A stretch of DNA of 64,000 nucleotides from Alcaligenaceae bacterium (lineage in GTDB: Bacteria; Pseudomonadota; Gammaproteobacteria; Burkholderiales; Burkholderiaceae_B), in NCBI GenBank assembly GCA_013416455.1, contig JACCES010000008.1:62001-126000 (forward strand). Reading direction: 5' to 3'. The position numbers and the translations under genes were made by a program. The notes beneath the pieces were generated by a model. The model did no database searches. It worked only from the letters and a program-made list of their open reading frames with translations, and was not told the origin of the DNA. Positions 52,397 through 59,327 of this stretch are shown piece after piece. Position 1 is the stretch's first letter; the number at the start of each line of letters is the position of its first letter.

Positions 52397-52864
52397 ATGC
52401 ACATATGGGTGGATGCGGACGCCTGTCCCGGCGTCATCAAGGAAATCCTGTTCCGCGCAGCGCTGCGGTGGCGGCGGCAGGTGACGCTGGTCGCCAACCA
52501 GATGCTGCGCACACCGCCATCGCCCCTGATCCGGGCGATACAGGTGCCGAGCGGCTTTGACGTGGCCGACGCCTATATCGAAAAGCACGTGTCCCACGGC
52601 GATCTGGTGATCACCGGCGACATCCCCCTGGCCGCGCTCGTCCTGGCCAAGGGGGCGCTGGCACTCAGCCCGCGCGGAGAGCGCTATAGCGCCGACACCA
52701 TCAGCGAACGCCTGTCCATGCGCGACATGATGGACGAACTGCGCAGCGCGGGCATCGATACCGGCGGGCCGTCTGTTTTCAGCCAGGCCGACAGGCGCAC
52801 GTTCGCCAATGCGCTGGATCAACTGCTGCAGAAAGCGGGACGTCAGCCTTCACGCCCAGAGTGA
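52397..52864 (+). CDS. YaiI/YqxD family protein (DUF188)
   Basis: Conserved protein of 155 residues, PIN-like fold, of unknown function. It starts [20 protein letters not shown] with the family's D-A-D-A-C-P motif. The second block is [20 protein letters not shown], then [40 protein letters not shown] and [20 protein letters not shown]. All conserved blocks of the family are present at the expected length. The ATG at 52397 has no strong ribosome binding site. It is followed by a GNAT acetyltransferase gene. Confidence 0.93.
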   Translation: MHIWVDADACPGVIKEILFRAALRWRRQVTLVANQMLRTPPSPLIRAIQVPSGFDVADAYIEKHVSHGDLVITGDIPLAALVLAKGALALSPRGERYSADTISERLSMRDMMDELRSAGIDTGGPSVFSQADRRTFANALDQLLQKAGRQPSRPE

Positions 52865-52952
52865 AGAAAAGCCCGGCGGGCAATGTACTGCGTTGTGCGG
52901 AACAAGCCGGGGCGCATACACTCGAAAGCCTGATAATTGCCCGGGAGCAACC

Positions 52953-53597
52953 ATGTCTTCGTACCCGCCCAAGCCGATCCAGCCCGCATCGGCATCCGCC
53001 GGCAAGCCCATTCAACCGGTCACGCTCACCGGGCGGCACGTTGACTTGCTGCCGCTTTCCGCCGAGCATGAAGACGGCCTGATTGCCGCGGTAAAGGACG
53101 GCAGACTGTGGGAACTCTGGTATACGAACATTCCCGCGCCCGACCGCATGAAGGCCGAAATCGATCGCAGGCTCGCCCTGCGGGCGGCGGGAACCATGCT
53201 GCCCTTCACCGTCATCGACAAGGCAAGCGGCCGCATCGCCGGGATGACCACCTATATGAATATCGACGCCGCCGGCCCGCGCGTCGAGATCGGGTCGACC
53301 TGGTATGCGCAAAGCGTCCAACGGACACCGCTGAACACGGAAGCCAAGCTTCTTCTGCTGGGCCATGCCTTCGAACACCTCGGCTGCCTCGCGGTCGAGT
53401 TCCGGACCCATTTCTTCAATCATCAGAGCCGCCGCGCCATCGAGCGCCTGGGCGCCAAGCTCGACGGCATCCTGCGCAGCCATCTGCGCACATCGGATGG
53501 CGCGCTGCGCGACACCTGCGTCTACAGCATCATTGCATGCGAATGGCCGACAGCCCGCACCCATCTGGCTTCCCGGCTGCAAAGGGCGGGCCGCTGA
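52953..53597 (+). CDS. GNAT family N-acetyltransferase
   Basis: Acetyl-CoA-dependent N-acetyltransferase of the RimJ/RimL-like branch, 214 residues. The ATG at 52953 follows GGGAG. Structure by motif: VTLTGRHVDLLPLSAEHEDG (start of fold), FTVIDKASGRIAGMTTYMNI, EIGSTWYAQSVQRTPLNTEA (the common WY-x-x-x-x-x-G/R-T-x-x-N-x-E-A motif), LLLLGHAFEHLGCLAVEFRT and NHQSRRAIERLGAKLDGILR. The substrate could be an N-terminal amino group or a small amine; neighbours are unrelated. Confidence 0.91.
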   Translation: MSSYPPKPIQPASASAGKPIQPVTLTGRHVDLLPLSAEHEDGLIAAVKDGRLWELWYTNIPAPDRMKAEIDRRLALRAAGTMLPFTVIDKASGRIAGMTTYMNIDAAGPRVEIGSTWYAQSVQRTPLNTEAKLLLLGHAFEHLGCLAVEFRTHFFNHQSRRAIERLGAKLDGILRSHLRTSDGALRDTCVYSIIACEWPTARTHLASRLQRAGR

Positions 53598-53890
53598 ACG
53601 CCCCCGGGCGCCGCCGCAGGTCCTCCGTCAAGAACCCCGGCCTGCCGGCCGGAGCCTCCTCCCCACAGAACCGCGCCACGCGCGCGGACTCAGGCTGGCT
53701 TTCCCTAGGTGTCCATATAATGGACACCCGGTTTTGGGGCGGCCGGGGGTGTGATGTACAAGGGCGATTGTTTTGAAAGAGCATCCAGTGCCGCCGATAG
53801 CGCTCATTGGATCGACAGCACGGTACACATGAACAAAGCGCGACGATATTGCATCGCAAAAATATTTTTAATACGGAAATAGAGGCTCAT
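53598..53890. promoter_or_regulatory. Promoter region of CoA-transferase operon with strong palindrome
   Basis: This 293-nt gap begins with a GC-rich hairpin (CCGGCCTGCCGGCCGG near 53639), a possible end of the acetyltransferase transcript. At 53708-53728 lies a perfect 9-bp inverted repeat GGTGTCCAT with a 3-nt spacer (ATA), whose centre contains TATAAT, a match to the -10 box. A regulator bound there would block the promoter. The IclR gene at 57338 is the natural candidate. No gene is seen in this stretch. Confidence 0.6.
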
Positions 53891-55078
53891 ATGCAATATA
53901 AAAGCAGTTCGCCCACGCTAGAAAACATCACGGTTCTGGATATTTCCCGCGTTCTTGCCGGCCCCCTGGCCGCGCAGATTCTCGGGGACCACGGCGCCAC
54001 ATCGATAAAAGTGGAACCCTTTTCGGGGGACGACACCCGCGGATACGGCCCCCCTTTCGTGGACAATACCGCCCCTTACTATATTGGCCTGAACAGGAAC
54101 AAGGAAGGGATCTCGATCGACCTCTCGAAAGAGAAGGGGCGCCAGCTGCTCTACAAGCTCATCGACCAAGCGGACGTGCTCATCGAGAACTACAAACTGA
54201 GCAGCTGGCGCAAATGGGGCATCGAGGATTTCTCCGTCTTCCGCGAACGCAATCCACGCCTGGTCCATTGCCGCATATCCGGTTTCGGCGACGATGGCCC
54301 GATGGGGGGAATGCCGGGCTATGACGCGGCCATACAGGCCTATGCCGGGCTCATGTCCATCAACGGAAGCGCGGACTCGTCTCCCACCCGCGTCGGCGTT
54401 CCGATCATCGACATCAGCGCGGGGACCAACGCCGCCCTCGGCATCATGCTGGCGCTCTACGAACGCCAGATTTCCGGAACGGGCCAGTTTCTGGAACTGA
54501 GCCTGTTCGACACCGCCCTCAGCCTGCTGCACCCGCATAACGTCAATGTCATGTACGGGGGCGAAGCCCGCAGAACCGGCAATCCGCACGGCAACATCTA
54601 CCCCTATGACCTGTTGCCCACGAAAACCGTTCCTCTGTATGTGGCCGTCGGCAACGACCGGCAGTTTGCCCTGTTCTGCGCCGAAATCGGGAAGCCCGAA
54701 ATATCGGAGCAGGAAATCTACAGGAACAATCGGCTGCGGGTCCAGCACAGGGAGGAACTGAAAGATGCTCTGGTTTCGGCAATGCGGGACATCGACGGAG
54801 AAGAGCTTTTCGAACGATTGCTCAAGCGCGGCGTCCCATGCGCCCCCGTCTACTCGGTGGAGCAGGCGCTATCCCTGCCCCAGGCCAGGCACCGGAACAT
54901 GGTGGTGGAAAAGGACGGCTACCGGGGCGTCGGCATTCCCGTGAAGCTGCACAAAACCCCCGGCAGCATCCGCATGGCCCCTCCTTCCATTGGGCAACAC
55001 AGTACCAAAGTGCTTGAAAGATTTTCTTTCGACCAGGCATCCATCGACGAATTGTTCAAAGACGAAATCATCAAGTAA
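53891..55078 (+). CDS. Class III CoA-transferase (CaiB/BaiF family)
   Basis: Acyl-CoA:carboxylate CoA-transferase, 395 residues, first gene of the cluster with enoyl-CoA hydratase, Bug and IclR. The ATG at 53891 has AGAGG about 6 nt upstream. Motifs: ITVLDISRVLAGPLAAQILG, then DHGATSIKVEPFSGDDTRGY, LNRNKEGISIDLSKEKG, and the catalytic Asp in RVGVPIIDISAGTNAALGIM. GVPCAPVYSVEQALSLPQA closes the fold. It probably activates an acid by moving CoA from succinyl- or acetyl-CoA. Compared with the other CaiB gene at 50556 it has more charged surface segments and lower GC at the 5' end. Confidence 0.93.
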   Translation: MQYKSSSPTLENITVLDISRVLAGPLAAQILGDHGATSIKVEPFSGDDTRGYGPPFVDNTAPYYIGLNRNKEGISIDLSKEKGRQLLYKLIDQADVLIENYKLSSWRKWGIEDFSVFRERNPRLVHCRISGFGDDGPMGGMPGYDAAIQAYAGLMSINGSADSSPTRVGVPIIDISAGTNAALGIMLALYERQISGTGQFLELSLFDTALSLLHPHNVNVMYGGEARRTGNPHGNIYPYDLLPTKTVPLYVAVGNDRQFALFCAEIGKPEISEQEIYRNNRLRVQHREELKDALVSAMRDIDGEELFERLLKRGVPCAPVYSVEQALSLPQARHRNMVVEKDGYRGVGIPVKLHKTPGSIRMAPPSIGQHSTKVLERFSFDQASIDELFKDEIIK

Positions 55079-55087
55079 GGAAAAAGA

Positions 55088-55852
55088 ATGACTCAGGCAA
55101 TCACTATTGACTATCAGGATGCCATTGCTCATGTGAAGTTCGACAGGGGCATGCGCAAGAACGCCCTTTCGATCGAAATCATCAAAGAACTGACCAGAAC
55201 GGCCGAAATGCTGCGCGACAGGCACGACCTCGTTGCCGTCGTCCTTTCCGGCAGCGCCGAAGCCTTTTCCGCGGGCGCTGACCAGAAGGATCCCGAGCGC
55301 TTCGACATTCACCAGAAACCGGTATGCGAACAACGGCACATTCTCTCCTGGGGTTCCAGGATGTGCAAAGCATGGGAAGACCTTCCCCAGCTGACCATCG
55401 CGGCGGTCGAAGGGTTCAACGTAGGCGGAGGCGTCGCGCTGACGCTGGCCTGCGACTGGAGGGTCATGTCCGAAGATGCCTACCTCTATGTGCCGGAAGT
55501 CCAGATAGGCATATCGCTGGGCTGGCATACCGTTCCCCGGCTCGTCAACATGGTGGGCCCATCGCGCGCCAAGCAGGTCATGTTGCTGGGCGACAAAATG
55601 GATAGCCGGTCGGCAAAGGAATGGGGGCTCGCCGATTGGCTCACCCCTGCCGGCGAAGCAACCGCGTTCGCCCTTCAGATTGCGAAAAAAGTTTCCAATT
55701 ACCCGCCTTATGTCGTTAAGATGAGCAAACAAAGCGTCAACGGCTATGCCAACGCCCTCAACCATGCCGCCACGTTCATGGATGTCGACCAGGCATTGCT
55801 CTGCGGAAAATCGCCCGCTTCCGCAAACGCAAGAAAACGGTATGAAGAATAG
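55088..55852 (+). CDS. Enoyl-CoA hydratase/isomerase family protein
   Basis: Crotonase-fold enzyme, 254 residues, 9 nt after the CoA-transferase stop with AAGGAAAAAGA before the ATG. Oxyanion hole: VVLSGSAEAFSAGADQKDPE and AAVEGFNVGGGVALTLACDW. The segment LYVPEVQIGISLGWHTVPRL covers the active-site Glu region; the usual G-A-G-G-T is written LGWHT, a divergence that may alter the reaction (isomerase, hydrolase or decarboxylase). SRAKQVMLLGDKMDSRSAKE follows. With the CoA-transferase it forms an activate-and-hydrate pair. Confidence 0.9.
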   Translation: MTQAITIDYQDAIAHVKFDRGMRKNALSIEIIKELTRTAEMLRDRHDLVAVVLSGSAEAFSAGADQKDPERFDIHQKPVCEQRHILSWGSRMCKAWEDLPQLTIAAVEGFNVGGGVALTLACDWRVMSEDAYLYVPEVQIGISLGWHTVPRLVNMVGPSRAKQVMLLGDKMDSRSAKEWGLADWLTPAGEATAFALQIAKKVSNYPPYVVKMSKQSVNGYANALNHAATFMDVDQALLCGKSPASANARKRYEE

Positions 55853-55952
55853 CTTTTCATTTGAGGGTGTCCGCAATTATCATCTGACAGCATCATCGAC
55901 TTGACCACGGCCCCGAACGCAAGCTTCTCCACCTCGCGGCCCGCATGCCGCT

Positions 55953-56009
55953 CGGATGCGCCAGGCATAGAACAGCCCGCAAGGGCTGTTCTATGTCCGG
56001 GCTTATCCA
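55953..56009 (+). repeat. Intergenic palindromic repeat, copy 2
   Basis: 57-bp element. Its core is AGAACAGCCC-GCAA-GGGCTGTTCT, flanked by CGGATGCGCCAGGCAT on the left and ATGTCCGGGCTTATCCA on the right. Compared with the reverse complement of copy 1 (40697-40754), both flanks match almost base for base, and changes in the stem are compensated on the opposite arm (CCC/GGG versus TCC/GGA), which suggests selection for the hairpin. Confidence 0.8.
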
Positions 56010-56030
56010 CCTTGGCGCATGCAGGCATCC

Positions 56031-56086
56031 CGGATACAGCTGGCATGAAACAGTACACAGGTACTGGTATATGCCCGGGCTTATCG
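56031..56086 (+). repeat. Intergenic palindromic repeat, copy 3 (degenerate)
   Basis: 56-bp element, 78 bp downstream of the start of copy 2 and in the same orientation. It retains the CGGAT start, the GGCAT and ATGCCCGGGCTTATC flanks, and an imperfect core AAACAGTAC-ACAG-GTACTGGTA. It is clearly related to copies 1 and 2 but more divergent. Confidence 0.7.
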
Positions 56087-56114
56087 TTTACGGCAAAATC
56101 AAGCAAGATCGTAT

Positions 56115-56182
56115 CGATGCGGCGCCCCGGGCGCCCCCGCATCGTAGCGAAGGAGCTCCGGCCCACGGGCCGGAGCTCCTTC
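56115..56182 (+). terminator. Two strong hairpins upstream of the Bug gene
   Basis: The first hairpin (56115-56144) has CGATGCGG/CCGCATCG outer arms around GGCGCC/GGCGCC. The second (56149-56182) is a perfect 16-bp stem with a 2-nt loop, left arm GAAGGAGCTCCGGCCC. Neither has a U-tract. They probably end transcription from the CoA-transferase/hydratase genes, or protect an mRNA end. The stem core CTCCGGCC recurs in the hairpin at 57258. Confidence 0.55.
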
Positions 56183-56237
56183 ACCAGGCAATACCCGTAT
56201 TGAAAACAAACAGAACGCGTTCTCCAGGAGACAACAC

Positions 56238-57206
56238 ATGAAAGCAATGAAGATATTGTCCGCCGCCATCCTGGCAGGCTCGGCCTTCGCCGTGCCGGCC
56301 ATCCAGGCCGCGGAATCCTACCCCAGCGGGCCCATCACCATCGTGGTGCCGTTCCCGCCGGGGGGTTCCGTCGATCAGATCGGGCGGCTGCTCGGCAACA
56401 AAATGGCTGAAAGACTCGGGCAGCCCGTCGTGGTCGAGAACCGTCCCGGCGCCGCCACAATGATCGGCACCAATGCCGTGGTGCGCTCCAAACCCGACGG
56501 GCTTACCCTGCTGGTCGCGGTAAGCAGCGCGGCGACGAACCCGGGCCTGCTCAAGGACAAGGTCCCCTACAACCTTCAGAAAGACCTCGCCCCGATCACC
56601 ATGCTGGCCACCGTGCCGGTCGTCGCCTATACCAATATCGACTTCACCCCCAAGAACATCAACGAAATGCTGGAGCTGGCCAAGACCAAGCCCGTCAACA
56701 TGGCTTCGCCGGGCTACGGCACCATGGCGGGGCTCTCGGCGGAAATGTTCAGGGATGTCACCAAAACAGAGGCCATCCACATTCCCTACAATGGCGGCGC
56801 TCCCGCAACGGTCGACACCCTGGCCGGCCACACCCAGCTGCTGTGGGGAACGGCTGTCCAGGCCTACGAACAGTACAAGGGCAAAAAGCTGGGCGCCATC
56901 GGCGTGACCAGCACTGAGCGCCACCCGCTCTACCCCGACGTCCCGACGTTCAAGGAACAGGGCATCGATCTCGTGACGACCGAATGGTACGGCCTGCTGG
57001 CGCCGGCCGGCACTCCTGAATCCGTCATCGCGAAGCTGAACACGACGGTCACGGAAATCATGAGCGAGCCAGGCATCAACAAGGGCTATGAGGCATTCAT
57101 CTTCGGCACGACCACACCCGAGGAATTCGGCTCGTTCATCGCCAAAGAAACAGAAATCTGGACATCCCTCATCGATCGCCTGGGCATCAAGGTGGACAAC
57201 TCCTGA
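56238..57206 (+). CDS. Tripartite tricarboxylate transporter substrate-binding protein (Bug/TctC)
   Basis: Orphan periplasmic receptor, 322 residues. The ATG at 56238 follows GGAGACAACAC. Signal peptide MKAMKILSAAILAGSAFAVP with cleavage near IQA-AES. Motifs: IVVPFPPGGSVDQIGRLLGN, VVVENRPGAATMIGTNAVVR, DGLTLLVAVSSAATNPGLLK, IHIPYNGGAPATVDTLAGHT, plus the C-terminal YPDVPTFKEQGIDLVTTEWY. It is probably in the regulon of the IclR gene 131 nt downstream and supplies the acid used by the CoA-transferase and hydratase. Confidence 0.94.
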   Translation: MKAMKILSAAILAGSAFAVPAIQAAESYPSGPITIVVPFPPGGSVDQIGRLLGNKMAERLGQPVVVENRPGAATMIGTNAVVRSKPDGLTLLVAVSSAATNPGLLKDKVPYNLQKDLAPITMLATVPVVAYTNIDFTPKNINEMLELAKTKPVNMASPGYGTMAGLSAEMFRDVTKTEAIHIPYNGGAPATVDTLAGHTQLLWGTAVQAYEQYKGKKLGAIGVTSTERHPLYPDVPTFKEQGIDLVTTEWYGLLAPAGTPESVIAKLNTTVTEIMSEPGINKGYEAFIFGTTTPEEFGSFIAKETEIWTSLIDRLGIKVDNS

Positions 57207-57257
57207 CCCGGCACGGCGCGGCGGGGAAACAGACATGCGCCCGCCACGCCTGTGAAG

Positions 57258-57281
57258 AACTCCGGCCCGCCGGCCGGAGTT
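57258..57281 (+). terminator. Hairpin after the Bug gene
   Basis: A perfect 10-bp stem AACTCCGGCC / GGCCGGAGTT with a 4-nt loop, followed by TCG, lies 51 nt after the Bug stop and before the IclR gene. It is a likely terminator, with a minimal U-tract (TTT includes the stem end). Confidence 0.6.
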
Positions 57282-57337
57282 TCGTCCACCCCGAGGCCGC
57301 AAGCTCTCCGGATTCACCAAGCACAGGGTAGCCCGCA

Positions 57338-58147
57338 GTGGACGAAAAGCTGGGAAACACGCAAGTGTATGAGCTTGGCGCCAATGACGGCACACAGGCC
57401 TTGCGGCGCGGGCTCCATATTCTCGCGCTGCTCAGGTCCGTCCTGCCCGACGGCCTGGGCGCCACCGAAATCGCTTCGCGCACGGGCATACAGCGGCCCA
57501 CCGTCCACAGGATGCTCGCCGCGCTGGAAGAAAGCGGCTGGATCCGCAAGGGTCCGGATGGAAAACGCTATCTCGCTGTGGGCGCAATGGGTTACGGCCC
57601 CCAGGCCCCCAGCCCCTATTCCCACCTCATATCCGACGACCTGCTGAACCGCGCGGCCATGGCCATGCGCCGGCTCGCCAACCACTTTGGCGATGCTGTC
57701 TATCTGGTGGTGCGAGAAGGCAACGATTCCGTCGGCGTACACCGGGAAATCGGCCACTACTCCGTACAGATTCTTGGCACCTACCCAGGGAAAAGACACC
57801 CGCTGGGCGTCGGCGCGCCAAGCATGGCCTTGCTCGCCGCCCTGCCCGACGACGAAGCCCGGATGGCGGTCGAAGCCAACATGCCCCGCCTGAAGGACTA
57901 CACCGGCATCACCGCCGACCTGATCTGGAAATTCCGCGAAAACTCCAAGAACCGGGGCTACACCGTCATGACCAATTACGCCGTGCATCGAACGACCGGC
58001 GTCGCCTGCACCCCTGAAACCGCCCTGCCGGGAATTCCCCTGTTCGCGCTTGGAGTCGGCTCGGTCACCGAACGCATGCTGGTGCCGCGGCAGGCGGAAA
58101 TCGCCGGCATGCTGAAGGCGGAATTGGAAGCCCTGGTGTCGGGGTGA
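57338..58147 (+). CDS. IclR family transcriptional regulator
   Basis: Regulator of 269 residues; GTG start at 57338 with AGGG 9 nt upstream. The N-terminal HTH is TQALRRGLHILALLRSVLPD followed by LGATEIASRTGIQRPTVHRM. The effector domain contains FGDAVYLVVREGNDSVGVHR, PGKRHPLGVGAPSMALLAAL and MTNYAVHRTTGVACTPETAL, all typical of the family. It probably controls the CoA-transferase / hydratase / Bug set, with the palindrome at 53708 as the best operator candidate. It converges on the minus-strand sulfur operon, 1 nt between stop codons. Confidence 0.93.
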   Translation: MDEKLGNTQVYELGANDGTQALRRGLHILALLRSVLPDGLGATEIASRTGIQRPTVHRMLAALEESGWIRKGPDGKRYLAVGAMGYGPQAPSPYSHLISDDLLNRAAMAMRRLANHFGDAVYLVVREGNDSVGVHREIGHYSVQILGTYPGKRHPLGVGAPSMALLAALPDDEARMAVEANMPRLKDYTGITADLIWKFRENSKNRGYTVMTNYAVHRTTGVACTPETALPGIPLFALGVGSVTERMLVPRQAEIAGMLKAELEALVSG

Positions 58148-58148
58148 T

Positions 58149-58856
58149 TCAGCAACCGTCATCCTCGTCAGCGTGAACACGCTCCAGCGACAGCCGCTTG
58201 TCCGCCAGAGTGGTTTCCAGCTGTGCGGTCACGTCAAGCGCGGGATTCCGCACCGCCCGCCCTGCCCCCTCGCGAATGAGCACGGTGATCTCTTCCTGGT
58301 ACAGCCCGACCACCGCCGTCAGCCAGCGGTTGACGAGATAGTTGGGAGCGTCGAGCTGAACGTCGAAGCGCGCCAGCAGACCGATGCGGTCTTCGACCGG
58401 AAGATCGACATCATCCACCACGTGCCGCCCAACGGTGAACAGACGCACCAGGCGCCCCATGGCATCGACCGAGATCGCAATCAGGTGATGGATGGGCCCG
58501 TCCTTGCCGTCGGGGCGGACGAAACAATGGAAATGGCCATGCTCCGGGCCTGGGGCGGAAGTCGGAGCCGCCATCGAAGGCAAAGTTGCGGTTGCGGTTG
58601 CGACCAGCCCGGCGGTTGCATCCGGCTCCGACGCCCCTTCGCCCGTTTCGCTGGCGGCGGCGAGCCCGGTATTCGCATGGCTGTGGTAGTACCAGTGCGC
58701 GCCCGATTCGAAATCGTAGACGTCACCCTCGGGGTAATGCGTCCAGTGGGTAGGCGCGGCCGCCCGGGGCAGAGTCGCCGTCAGGATCGTGAGGCCCGAC
58801 TTGGCCAGTATGCGTTCGCAATAGGCGGCTTCCTGCGCGTAGCGTAAAAGGCTCAT
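58149..58856 (-). CDS. Conserved hypothetical protein, His-rich (possibly DUF6969)
   Basis: Protein of 235 residues that I cannot place firmly; from memory it resembles proteins labelled DUF6969. No signal peptide or membrane segment is seen. Distinctive features are a WTHYPEGDVYDFESGAHWYY block, HSHANTG, and HGHFHCFVRPDGKDGPIHHL, which together give many His residues spaced as in metal or haem proteins. A Pro-Ala-rich linker lies between them. The C-terminal half (HVVDDVDLPVEDRIGLLARF, NRWLTAVVGLYQEEITVLIR) is regular. It is last in the minus-strand operon YeeE/YedE, Cys-repeat protein, this gene (31-nt gap). Function unknown. Confidence 0.6.
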   Translation of the reverse strand: MSLLRYAQEAAYCERILAKSGLTILTATLPRAAAPTHWTHYPEGDVYDFESGAHWYYHSHANTGLAAASETGEGASEPDATAGLVATATATLPSMAAPTSAPGPEHGHFHCFVRPDGKDGPIHHLIAISVDAMGRLVRLFTVGRHVVDDVDLPVEDRIGLLARFDVQLDAPNYLVNRWLTAVVGLYQEEITVLIREGAGRAVRNPALDVTAQLETTLADKRLSLERVHADEDDGC

Positions 58857-58887
58857 GGCGTCAGTATCTCGCTGGTGGCCCGCCCCG

Positions 58888-59316
58888 CTAGAAAGCGGCC
58901 GCGCAGGGCGCGAACTCGATGATCTCCTGTTCGCCATTCTGCGCCGGCTGCGGTGTCGGCTGCGCTGCGGGTTGCGGCGCAGGGGCCGCCATGAGCCCAT
59001 CCATGCTCGCCGAGCAAGGAGCGAATTCGATTGGGGCCGCCGTATCGGCCGGCGGCGGGGTGGGTTGCGGCTCCGGAGCCGCCATGAGCCCATCCATGTT
59101 CGCCGAGCAAGGAGCGAATTCGATCACGGCCGGTGCTTCCGCCGGCGGCGCGGCCACGGCGGGAGCCGGAACCGCATCCGGCTTTGCCCCCGCTTCCACG
59201 GCTGTGTCGGCAACCGCTGCCGCCGCCGGCCGTCGATGCGCATGGTGATCAGCCGCAATGGCGGCGCCGGCAACCGCCAGCACGGTCCCGAACAGGATGG
59301 TGTGTCTATGCGTCAT
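58888..59316 (-). CDS. Exported Cys-repeat protein with IEFAPC motifs
   Basis: Protein of 142 residues with no family I recognise. A signal-like N-terminus (MTHRHTILFGTVLAVAGAAI, cleaved near AIA-ADH) suggests export. An Ala/Pro-rich low-complexity stretch follows. The C-terminal half has three copies of IEFAPC: two full units, IEFAPCSANMDGLMAAP and IEFAPCSASMDGLMAAP, 31 residues apart, and a final IEFAPCAAAF that ends the protein. Each unit has one Cys, and these are its only cysteines. The gene begins 11 nt after the YeeE/YedE stop, so it is translated in the same operon. A periplasmic thiol carrier or sulfur acceptor is an inference from this context. Confidence 0.65.
   Translation of the reverse strand: MTHRHTILFGTVLAVAGAAIAADHHAHRRPAAAAVADTAVEAGAKPDAVPAPAVAAPPAEAPAVIEFAPCSANMDGLMAAPEPQPTPPPADTAAPIEFAPCSASMDGLMAAPAPQPAAQPTPQPAQNGEQEIIEFAPCAAAF
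58985..59031 (-). repeat. 47-bp direct repeat in the Cys-repeat gene, unit A
   Basis: Encodes the second IEFAPC-SASMDGLMAA unit. It differs from unit B (59078-59124) at a single base out of 47, while the linker between them is quite different. This indicates a recent duplication or conversion of the Cys unit only. Confidence 0.85.
59078..59124 (-). repeat. 47-bp direct repeat in the Cys-repeat gene, unit B
   Basis: Encodes the first IEFAPC-SANMDGLMAA unit. It lies exactly 93 bp (31 codons) from unit A with one mismatch (C/T) in 47 bp. Confidence 0.85.
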
Positions 59317-59327
59317 GTCTGCCCGCC

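Larger units (their letters stand above)
55853..56237. other. Repeat- and hairpin-rich intergenic region
   Basis: This 385-nt gap has no credible gene. It contains two tandem copies of the palindromic repeat (55953-56009 and 56031-56086), a hairpin with CGATGCGG/CCGCATCG arms (56115-56144), and a perfect 16-bp stem at 56149-56182. The stretch 55853-55950 before the repeats is featureless. The promoter of the downstream Bug gene must lie near 56180-56230; the ribosome binding site CAGGAGACAAC is at 56224-56234. Confidence 0.8.
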
